Shown here: positions 43,453 through 50,514 of the stretch, piece after piece | Numbering within the stretch: position 1 is the first letter of the stretch | Layout of the letters: each line of letters opens with the position of its first letter | IMG/VR virus record: IMGVR_UViG_3300020395_000008 | Coordinates: 1-59,730 of that record | DNA: 59,730 nucleotides | Origin: a virus | Direction: 5' to 3' (one strand) | Made by a program: the position numbers and the translations under genes | The notes under the pieces: generated by a model | The model's database searches: none | What the model saw: only the letters and a program-made list of their open reading frames with translations | Told to the model about the DNA's origin: nothing

Positions 43453-44228
43453 AGGTATTATTAATTGGTGATAGTTGTGAAGACAGGTATTTCTATGGAG
43501 ATGTTAAGAGACTGAATCCAGAGGCTCCTGTTCCTATCTTAGAGTATAAGAGAGGAGTAACTACTGAGGGGATGGCATGGAATGTTTATAATAATTTGAA
43601 AGTATTTGGTGTGGATGTTTATATGTTGACGAATGAGGAGAAAATTATTAAGACAAGATTTATAGATGAGAAGTCTAATCAACAAATCTTACGTTCAGAT
43701 GAAGAACCAGAGATTACTCCTTTACCTCACAAACAACCCTTTATTGATGATAGGTCTGCATATCACAAACTACATCATAAAGTTCCCCCTGAAGATTGGT
43801 ATGACATCATGGTCATATCTGATTATAATAAAGGTTATATAACACAGGAAAAGTTATTTGAGTTAGTTGATTGGTTTGAGGGTCCAGTGATTATCGATAG
43901 TAAGAAGACAAATTTACCTGATAAATGTTATATTAAAGTCAATGATCTTGAGTATGAAAAGTTAGAAACTAAAACTAATAATGTGATTATAACTAAGGGT
44001 GGTATAGGTGCAGAGTATCAAGGTAAATTATATCCAGCAGAGAAAGTAAACGTCTTTGATGTAGTGGGTGCAGGTGATACGTTCCTTGCTGCCCTTACCT
44101 ATGGATACTTAAAGTATGGTACAATAGAGGAAGCAATACCTCTTGCAAACAAGGCAGCAGCAATGGCTGTATCACATAGAGGAACTTATGTATTAACGGA
44201 GGAAGATGTCAAAAAGATACTGCATTGA
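43449..44228 (+). CDS. rfaE1: RfaE1/HldE-type sugar kinase (PfkB family)
   Basis: This 259-aa protein matches the kinase domain of HldE, which makes heptose-1,7-bisphosphate. Signatures are VLLIGDSCEDRYFYGDVKRL with NPEAPVPILEY, IMVISDYNKGYI, VIIDSKKTN, NVIITKGGIGAEY, and NVFDVVGAGDTFLAALTYGY with the catalytic D210 in G-A-G-D. It is shorter than the E. coli kinase domain (about 318 aa), and the part corresponding to the N-terminal substrate lid is trimmed. Splitting of HldE into two genes in reverse order is notable. It overlaps the HAD gene by 23 bases. Confidence 0.8.
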   Translation: MKVLLIGDSCEDRYFYGDVKRLNPEAPVPILEYKRGVTTEGMAWNVYNNLKVFGVDVYMLTNEEKIIKTRFIDEKSNQQILRSDEEPEITPLPHKQPFIDDRSAYHKLHHKVPPEDWYDIMVISDYNKGYITQEKLFELVDWFEGPVIIDSKKTNLPDKCYIKVNDLEYEKLETKTNNVIITKGGIGAEYQGKLYPAEKVNVFDVVGAGDTFLAALTYGYLKYGTIEEAIPLANKAAAMAVSHRGTYVLTEEDVKKILH

Positions 44229-44556
44229 TATTGATGGTACTATTTGTACTCCAACTGTGGGTAGAGATTACCATAAAGCAGAACCTTGGAAAGATAGAAT
44301 CAAGGTACTAAATAAACTCTATGATGAGGGTAATTATATTATCTACTTTACTGCACGAGCAATGGGTAGATTTTCTGATCAAACTCATTTTGATGCTGCA
44401 ACAAAAGCAAAAGAAGTCTTATTTGAACTTACTGAAAAACAATTGAATGATTGGGGTGTTAAGTACCATGAGTTGATCATGGGTAAACCACATGCTGATT
44501 ATTTCATAGATGATAAAGCATGGCCTGATAAAGTATTCTTTAATGATAAACGATGA
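44206..44556 (+). CDS. HAD-superfamily phosphatase-like protein
   Basis: This 116-aa protein has all HAD motifs in reduced space: CIDIDGTIC with D8 and D10, YFTARAMGR (T49), MGKPHADYF with K94, and FIDDKAWPD with D102-D103. There is no cap domain. It is preceded by GGAGG four bases before the ATG. In the ADP-heptose pathway a HAD phosphatase (GmhB, about 190 aa) removes the C7 phosphate of heptose-1,7-bisphosphate between the two HldE reactions. This small protein sits exactly between the kinase and the rest of the pathway, so it could fill that step. A generic sugar-phosphate or polysaccharide-locus HAD is the alternative. Confidence 0.7.
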   Translation: MSKRYCIDIDGTICTPTVGRDYHKAEPWKDRIKVLNKLYDEGNYIIYFTARAMGRFSDQTHFDAATKAKEVLFELTEKQLNDWGVKYHELIMGKPHADYFIDDKAWPDKVFFNDKR

Positions 44557-44915
44557 GAGAAACTAAACCAAAATTTGTACCTAAAGGATGGGGTTGGGAG
44601 AAGTGGATTGCCAACTCTTCTGAGTACTGTGGTAAGTTATTGTTTATCAAAAAGAATCATAGATGTTCATGGCACTATCATGTTTTAAAGGATGAGACTT
44701 TTTATTTACAGTCAGGAAAGATTCATTTGTTCTATGGTAAGACTGATTCTTTGGATGAAGCAGAAAGTATGATATTAGAACCTGGTGATAGTTTTCATTG
44801 CTGTAGGAAGACTAGACACCAGATGGTTGCAATAGAAGATGCAGAATTATTTGAGTTCTCTACTCAGCATTTTGATGAAGATTCTCATAGGGTGATAGCT
44901 GGAGATACTCTTTAA
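44553..44915 (+). CDS. Cupin-domain sugar isomerase-like protein
   Basis: This 120-aa single-domain cupin has motif 1 in SWHYHVLKDETFYLQSGK (H41, H43, E48, G55) and motif 2 ending in the second-half histidine H89 (KTRHQMVAIED). The start GWGWEKWIANSS and the motif spacing resemble the C-terminal cupin of mannose-6-phosphate isomerase/GDP-mannose pyrophosphorylase and other sugar-phosphate isomerase-like proteins. The gene is coupled to the HAD gene by ATGA. Its last 56 bases overlap the end of the convergent HldD gene, so both C-termini share DNA. Confidence 0.7.
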   Translation: MRETKPKFVPKGWGWEKWIANSSEYCGKLLFIKKNHRCSWHYHVLKDETFYLQSGKIHLFYGKTDSLDEAESMILEPGDSFHCCRKTRHQMVAIEDAELFEFSTQHFDEDSHRVIAGDTL

Positions 44916-45684
44916 CACTAATAAATTTATTATCCCATTCTTTCTTAGCACATGTGTAAGTTTGATACTTACCTTTTAAGTGTTCAGGGAATGGGATATA
45001 TTCTATTGTACCGTTATATTTTTCTGCTATTAGTTCTCCTACTGTCTGGAAACTAATAGGATTACTAGTTCCTAAATCATATATACCTGATGGTTTATCA
45101 TTGTTAAGAACAGTCTCTACTATATCTCCTACCCATACAAAATCTCTTAGAAACTTATCTGATCCTTTAAATAGTTTGAGTCTCCCTGTTTCTTGAATCT
45201 GTTTGGTGAACTTATGCACAGGACTAGCTTGATCACCTTTATGATCTTCACCATCTCCATATACATTAAAGTATCTGAAACTTTGGATAGATGAGAACTC
45301 TTCTATGTGATCTTGAATATAATAATCCATCTGCAACTTAGTAATTGCATAATAGTTGAGTGGATTGATTATACCTTGTTGATTACCATAAACAGATGCA
45401 GAGGATGCAAATTTAACATCTATTTCATGCTCTATTGCCTTCTCAAACAACTCTATGGTGAACCAAACATTAGTTCCATGAAGTTTATCTATGTCTGTTT
45501 CTGTTGTATCTGAAATTGCTCCTTGATGTAGTATAAGAGATACTTCATCCCACTCCTCAAAGAATGTTATCCAATCCCAACAATCCTTTTCATCTACTGT
45601 AATTATTTTTTCATCCGAATGTTCTATGAGATATTTTAGGAAATTTTGACCTATGAAACCCTTTGAACCCGTAATTATTATCAT
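44860..45684 (-). CDS. hldD: ADP-glyceromanno-heptose 6-epimerase (HldD-like)
   Basis: This 274-aa short-chain epimerase matches HldD (about 310 aa). It has GxxGxxG in IIITGSKGFIGQNFL, SLILHQGAISDTTETD, KFASSASVYGNQQGI with S94/S95, and the catalytic Y112-x3-K116 (NYYAITK). Then come FRYFNVYGDGEDHKGDQAS, KGSDKFLRDFVWVGDIVE, GIYDLGTSNPISFQTVGEL and EYIPFPEHLKGKYQTYT. These stretches are nearly diagnostic for HldD. The enzyme converts ADP-D-glycero- to ADP-L-glycero-manno-heptose, the donor used by GT9 heptosyltransferases. It is the only minus-strand gene of the island, has its own sigma-70-like promoter (45699-45727), and ends inside the cupin gene. Confidence 0.9.
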   Translation of the reverse strand: MIIITGSKGFIGQNFLKYLIEHSDEKIITVDEKDCWDWITFFEEWDEVSLILHQGAISDTTETDIDKLHGTNVWFTIELFEKAIEHEIDVKFASSASVYGNQQGIINPLNYYAITKLQMDYYIQDHIEEFSSIQSFRYFNVYGDGEDHKGDQASPVHKFTKQIQETGRLKLFKGSDKFLRDFVWVGDIVETVLNNDKPSGIYDLGTSNPISFQTVGELIAEKYNGTIEYIPFPEHLKGKYQTYTCAKKEWDNKFISVKEYLQLSPYENLHQNAE

Positions 45685-45698
45685 ATCTTTTTCATTAG

Positions 45699-45727
45699 AT
45701 TATAACAGAGATAAATAAGAAAAGCAA
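45699..45727 (-). promoter_or_regulatory. Sigma-70-like promoter for hldD
   Basis: On the minus strand TATAAT lies at 45704-45699, preceded by the extended -10 TG dinucleotide. Seventeen bases further upstream is TTGCTT (45727-45722), a weak -35 match (TTG only). It points to the hldD start at 45684. On the plus strand the same region contains the late promoter GATAAATA for the next adhesin. Confidence 0.55.
45710..45717 (+). promoter_or_regulatory. Near-consensus late promoter before adhesin 4
   Basis: GATAAATA lies 33 bases before the ATG at 45750, inside the 65-base divergent gap with hldD. It falls within the spacer of the opposing sigma-70-like promoter. Confidence 0.55.
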
Positions 45728-45749
45728 GTAGTATTATCGTTGTCGTAAT

Positions 45750-48323
45750 ATGCCATCACGAAAGGCCCAATTAGTTTCACCTTTATCGGGAGATTATATT
45801 CCTATAGCAGGACTGAGTGTGACAGGAGTTATCACTGCTATAGGTGGAATATCTGGACCAGTAACAGGAGCTGCACAATCAATTACTGATGGTGCTAATT
45901 TAGATTTGGGAACCGTTACAGCAACTACTTTTGTTGGAGATTCTATTGGTACATATAGAGCAGCAGGATTAACTAATACAGGTGCAGGTACATCTAATTT
46001 AAATGTAGGAGTAGTTACTGCTACAAGTATTTCGGGAGTGGTTACAGGAAATATTACAGGTACAGCAAGTAGTATAATCAGTGGATCAGATTTAACAGTT
46101 GGTGTTGCTACTGCTGTAACATGGTTAGGTGATGGATCAGGAATTACAGGTGCTGGTTCAAGTGCATTTATAGGACAGTCTGTTAGTGCTGGAACAGGAA
46201 CTACTACAATTGATTTAAGTAGTGGTAATATAATTAATTTTACTCAAACAGTTAAAACCACTACTGTATCATTTGCAAATACTGGAACAGCGAATAGAGT
46301 TACTATTATTAGAAACCCTAATGCTGAAAATATAGACTGGAATATAAGTTACTCCACTGGTGGTGTAGAATTTGATGGTACTGATTATTTAAGTATTCCT
46401 GATGATAGTGATTTTACTTTTGGAACAGATGATTTTACTATTGAATTTTGGTATAAAACAAATAATATTTCTGGTCTAGCAAATGGTTATGACTACATTT
46501 TTTCTTCAGGATGGCCTGTTCAACTAGCACATCATGAGAGTGGTGGTAGTAAGATTGGTTTTTGGATGAGAGACAGTGCTACTGGTGATAGTGGTAGTTA
46601 TTTCATAAGTGATTTAAATACTGGTGGAGGTTCAATTGCTTCAACATCTGTTTGGTATCATATAGCAGTAACAAGAAGTGGTAGTACCTTTAGAATATTT
46701 TTAGATGGTGTATTAAAAAATACACAAACTTCTTCAAGTTCTGCTCCAGCACCTGGTGAAGCTGCACAAATAGGTCGATTCGCTGGTGGTATGGATAGTA
46801 TGTATGCGAATGGAACGCTATCTAACTTCAGGTATATAAAAGGAACTGCACTTTATACTCAAGATTTTGTACCCCCATCAGCAGCACTTACGAATGTAAC
46901 CAATACTAAACTTTTATGTTGTCAATCAGATAGTTCTACTACTACTGCTGCTGTTATTCCTACTGGATCTATAACAGCTGGTGGAGATCCAACCGCAGCT
47001 GCTGAAACTGTTGCTTCCTCTGGAACTACAGTAATACTTCCACAAAACATAGAATGGCCTAGTAGTATTAAATGGAATGATGACAGCACACCTACTTTAA
47101 TTTCTAACGTTAGAACTTCTGCATTCCAAGTTTTTAATTTAACTACTGCCGATGCGGGAGTAACTTGGTATGGATGGGAGAGTTTTGAGGATGATCCCCA
47201 AACATTTACTCTGTGGTCATGGGGATATAATTATAGGGGACAATTAGGACAAGATAATGTAACACCCCTTTCATCACCAAAACAAGTTCCTGGTACTACT
47301 TGGTTAATGACGAATAATGGATGTAGTTATGTAGCCAACAATGTATCTATAGCAACTAAAAGTGATGGAACTATATGGTCATGGGGATATGGTAGTCAAG
47401 GAATGTTAGGACTGAACCAGAGTACACCCTCTGCAAAAATCTCATCACCCACCCAAATCGGAAGTAATACTAATTGGGGAGTGGGAAGTTCGAGTAGATC
47501 AGTTCTATGGTCTAAAACTGATGGAACACTATGGGCATGGGGATATAATACTGGTGGACAATTAGGACTTAATGAATCAGGGCCTGGGACTCCTAAAAAA
47601 TCATCACCCACCCAAGTAGGAACTGATACTAATTGGTCAACTTCCCATTCTACGGGAGGAAAGTATGCATCGGATCAAAATTCACCATCTGGTCGCACAG
47701 GAGCAATTAAAACTGATGGATCGTTGTGGATGATGGGAAATGGAGACTTAGGACAAAATAATACGACAAGATATTCATCACCAGTTCAAATTCCTGGCAG
47801 TTGGAAATCAATTAGTCTGAGTGGAGGGGGTTCCATTGCTCTTAAAACTGATGGAACAGCATGGGCATGGGGAACTAATAGTAATGCAATGTTAGGACAA
47901 AATAATAGAACAACATATTCATCACCAATTCAAATACCTGGCAGTTGGGCATCAATTACTTCAGGAAGACAGAATTCTTCTGGAGTTAAAACTGATGGAA
48001 CACTGTGGTCATGGGGATATAATAATTATGGTCAATTAGGACTCGGTGATAAAACATCATATTCATCACCAGTTCAAGTAGGAGCCAACGACACATGGTC
48101 TACTAATGCTTTTGCTGCTGGTGCTATGGGATATTTGTATAATACTACATATCTTAAAACTAATGGAACATTATGGACATGGGGAAGGAATGATAAAGGA
48201 CAATTAGGTCAAAGTCTTCCAGTTAATTCTCATCGTTCATCACCAGTTCAAATTCCTGGTACTAATTGGGGAGGTGTCACAAAGAGTGGAGAGACAGTGG
48301 TAGCACACCAATTTACCGCATGA
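45750..48323 (+). CDS. RCC1 adhesin 4: shaft, LamG-like domain and beta-propeller
   Basis: This 857-aa protein has three parts. Residues 1-150 are a repetitive shaft (KAQLVSPLSGDYIPIAGLSV, DLGTVTATTFVGDSIGTY), also present in the genes at 48344 and 50515. About 205-400 is a laminin-G/concanavalin-like region (VEFDGTDYLSIPDDSDFTFG, FTIEFWYKTNNISGLANGYD, WYHIAVTRSGSTFRIFLDGV). About 487-857 is an RCC1 propeller (FTLWSWGYNYRGQLGQDN, GTLWAWGYNTGGQLGLNESG, GTLWSWGYNNYGQLGLGD). LamG folds often bind glycans, so the protein could contact a host polysaccharide. It is the only one of the seven RCC1 proteins with this insertion. Confidence 0.75.
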   Translation: MPSRKAQLVSPLSGDYIPIAGLSVTGVITAIGGISGPVTGAAQSITDGANLDLGTVTATTFVGDSIGTYRAAGLTNTGAGTSNLNVGVVTATSISGVVTGNITGTASSIISGSDLTVGVATAVTWLGDGSGITGAGSSAFIGQSVSAGTGTTTIDLSSGNIINFTQTVKTTTVSFANTGTANRVTIIRNPNAENIDWNISYSTGGVEFDGTDYLSIPDDSDFTFGTDDFTIEFWYKTNNISGLANGYDYIFSSGWPVQLAHHESGGSKIGFWMRDSATGDSGSYFISDLNTGGGSIASTSVWYHIAVTRSGSTFRIFLDGVLKNTQTSSSSAPAPGEAAQIGRFAGGMDSMYANGTLSNFRYIKGTALYTQDFVPPSAALTNVTNTKLLCCQSDSSTTTAAVIPTGSITAGGDPTAAAETVASSGTTVILPQNIEWPSSIKWNDDSTPTLISNVRTSAFQVFNLTTADAGVTWYGWESFEDDPQTFTLWSWGYNYRGQLGQDNVTPLSSPKQVPGTTWLMTNNGCSYVANNVSIATKSDGTIWSWGYGSQGMLGLNQSTPSAKISSPTQIGSNTNWGVGSSSRSVLWSKTDGTLWAWGYNTGGQLGLNESGPGTPKKSSPTQVGTDTNWSTSHSTGGKYASDQNSPSGRTGAIKTDGSLWMMGNGDLGQNNTTRYSSPVQIPGSWKSISLSGGGSIALKTDGTAWAWGTNSNAMLGQNNRTTYSSPIQIPGSWASITSGRQNSSGVKTDGTLWSWGYNNYGQLGLGDKTSYSSPVQVGANDTWSTNAFAAGAMGYLYNTTYLKTNGTLWTWGRNDKGQLGQSLPVNSHRSSPVQIPGTNWGGVTKSGETVVAHQFTA

Positions 48324-48329
48324 TAAATA
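48322..48329 (+). promoter_or_regulatory. Near-consensus late promoter before adhesin 5
   Basis: GATAAATA overlaps the stop codon of the previous adhesin and lies 14 bases before the ATG at 48344. Confidence 0.5.
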
Positions 48330-48343
48330 ACTAAAAAAGAAAT

Positions 48344-50497
48344 ATGAGTCAGACTAAAGCACAATTATTAGCACCTATAGGAGTAGTAACCGCACCAGGA
48401 CTTACTGTTACGGGTGTTTTAACTACGACGAGTGCTTTTGACGGACCTGTGACTGGTACGGCTAATAGTATTGTTCAAGGAAGTAATATAATTGTAGGAG
48501 TAATGACTGCAGCAGGGTTTGCGGGTGATTTTACAGGAACAGCAACAGGAATTAAAACAACTTCAAATTTAAATGTTGGTGTGGTTACTGCCTTAAGTTT
48601 TGTTGGTGATGTAACGGGAAATCTAACAGGATCAGCAGGTGGATTATCAGGTACTCCAAATGTTCATGTAGGAGTAGTTACTTCTTCTGCAATGTCAGGG
48701 GATGGTAGTAATTTAACAGGAATAGCAGCAACTGCTTTTACTTCTCAAACTGTTCCTGGAACAACATATGCAATAGATGTTACCTCTCCTGCTGGTGGAA
48801 ACTATACACTATCTGGAACTGATAGAAATGGTTCAGTTAGTGGTAGTGATCCAACAGTTACTGTTGAGGTAGGTGATACACTTAATTTTGTTGTGGATGC
48901 TTCAGGACATCCATTTTATATTAGAGTGTCAGATGGAGGTGCAAATGTAAGTACTCCTGCAGCAACCAATCAAGGTTCTCAAAGTGGCACTGTTTCTTGG
49001 ACACCTAACACTGCTGGTACTTATTATTATCAGTGTGGAAATCATGCTGGTATGATTGGAACCATTACTGTAACTGCTACAACGACAATAGATATAAGTG
49101 CTGGTAACAATATAGTTTTTAATCTAACTTCAAATACAACTGTTTCATTTGCAAATACAGGAACTACCGAAGTTATTAGTATTACTTTTCCCAATGCAAC
49201 TGGTAATATAATATGGCCTGATAGTGTTAGATGGAATGGTGGAGTCGCACCTAAGATGCAGCATTCAGATGATGCTAATCAATTTACTAATGAGTGGAAC
49301 GTCCTTAAATTATTAACTCGTGATTCAGGTCTATCATGGAAAGGATGGGAAGAATCATCATATAATGGTTCTTATTATGCATATGTAACGGGAAGTAATA
49401 CTTATGGAGCATTAGGACAAAATAATACAGTAAAATATTCATCACCAACTCAATTAGGAGCTGGATATAAAGGTATGAGAAGTTGTGCTATTTTCCAATA
49501 TGGTACTTCATATACAAAAACTGATGGAACACTGTGGGGTTCAGGGGCTAATTACTTTGGAATGTTAGGTCTTAATGATACAACATTCCGTTCATCACCA
49601 GTTCAAGTAGGAAGCGATAAGACATGGGATAAAGTATCATACATCTGGAAACACAAATATGGTATTAAAACTGATGGAACAATGTGGGCATGGGGACTTA
49701 ATGATTATGGATCATTAGGACTTAATCAGGCAAATAATCTAGCTCTATCATCACCAACTCAACTACCTGGTACTAATTGGAAAAGTGTAATGGGATCTTA
49801 TTACAACAATGCGGCCGTTAAAACTGACGGTACATTGTGGACATGGGGACTTAATTATGGTGGAGGATTAGGACTTAATCAAGGTTATACTCCTACATTT
49901 CAGGGAATAAGTTCACCTACACAACTTCCTGGTACTGGTTGGCTTAATACAGCATCGGCAGGTTATGAACATATGGCCGTTGATGATGGTGGTGGATTAT
50001 GGACATGGGGAAGTAATTCTTATGGTCAATTAGGACAGAATAATAACACAGCATATTCATCACCAGTTCAAATTTACTCTGGTTTTTCTGCAACTCCGTG
50101 GTCTGGGTGGGCTCAGGCGGCGAACTCTATGGTAGGAACTGTGGATGGTGCATATATGGCACTTAAAGCTGATGGAACAATGTGGTCATGGGGACACGGT
50201 GGTGCGGGAATATTGGGACAAAATGATGAAATAAAACGTTCATCACCAACTCAAGTAGGAACTGTAAGTCCTACATTATATTGGACTCATCTGGTGCAGT
50301 CGGGATGGAAGACTATATTCGGAATTAAAAATGATAATACATTATGGGGATGGGGATATAATGCTGATGGTCAACTAGGACTTAATAGCACATTGCCATA
50401 TTATTCATCACCAACTCAAATTCCTGGTGATTGGTATATGAAGGATGGGCAGATTTCAGCTGATGCTTATGCAACTCTTTGGCGTAAAGCTGACTAA
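48344..50497 (+). CDS. RCC1 adhesin 5: shaft, cupredoxin-like domain and beta-propeller
   Basis: This 717-aa protein shares the N-terminal shaft with its two neighbours (KAQLLAPIGVVTAPGLTVTG, NLNVGVVTALSFVGDVTGNL). About 150-245 is cupredoxin-like: TVEVGDTLNFVVDASGHPFY with H189, then GTYYYQCGNHAGMIGTITVT with C231-x2-H234-x2-M237, the full ligand set of a type-1 copper centre. About 342-717 is an RCC1 propeller (GTMWAWGLNDYGSLGLNQ, GTLWTWGLNYGGGLGLNQ, GLWTWGSNSYGQLGQNNN). An identical 25-base stretch around 49810 also occurs in the first RCC1 gene. Copper binding or use of the fold as a plain beta-sandwich are both possible. Confidence 0.7.
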   Translation: MSQTKAQLLAPIGVVTAPGLTVTGVLTTTSAFDGPVTGTANSIVQGSNIIVGVMTAAGFAGDFTGTATGIKTTSNLNVGVVTALSFVGDVTGNLTGSAGGLSGTPNVHVGVVTSSAMSGDGSNLTGIAATAFTSQTVPGTTYAIDVTSPAGGNYTLSGTDRNGSVSGSDPTVTVEVGDTLNFVVDASGHPFYIRVSDGGANVSTPAATNQGSQSGTVSWTPNTAGTYYYQCGNHAGMIGTITVTATTTIDISAGNNIVFNLTSNTTVSFANTGTTEVISITFPNATGNIIWPDSVRWNGGVAPKMQHSDDANQFTNEWNVLKLLTRDSGLSWKGWEESSYNGSYYAYVTGSNTYGALGQNNTVKYSSPTQLGAGYKGMRSCAIFQYGTSYTKTDGTLWGSGANYFGMLGLNDTTFRSSPVQVGSDKTWDKVSYIWKHKYGIKTDGTMWAWGLNDYGSLGLNQANNLALSSPTQLPGTNWKSVMGSYYNNAAVKTDGTLWTWGLNYGGGLGLNQGYTPTFQGISSPTQLPGTGWLNTASAGYEHMAVDDGGGLWTWGSNSYGQLGQNNNTAYSSPVQIYSGFSATPWSGWAQAANSMVGTVDGAYMALKADGTMWSWGHGGAGILGQNDEIKRSSPTQVGTVSPTLYWTHLVQSGWKTIFGIKNDNTLWGWGYNADGQLGLNSTLPYYSSPTQIPGDWYMKDGQISADAYATLWRKAD

Positions 50498-50500
50498 ATA
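50493..50500 (+). promoter_or_regulatory. Degenerate late promoter before adhesin 6
   Basis: ACTAAATA overlaps the stop codon of adhesin 5 and lies 14 bases before the next ATG. Two positions differ from TATAAATA. The flanking sequence is almost identical to that before adhesin 5, which supports a shared origin. Confidence 0.35.
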
Positions 50501-50514
50501 ACTAAAAAAGTAAT

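Noticed and set aside
47396-47611. Minus-strand frame inside RCC1 adhesin 4 (and similar ones at 29953 and 25432)
   Set aside because: The repeated RCC1 blades produce recurrent open frames on the other strand with matching repetitive sequence; they have no independent support.
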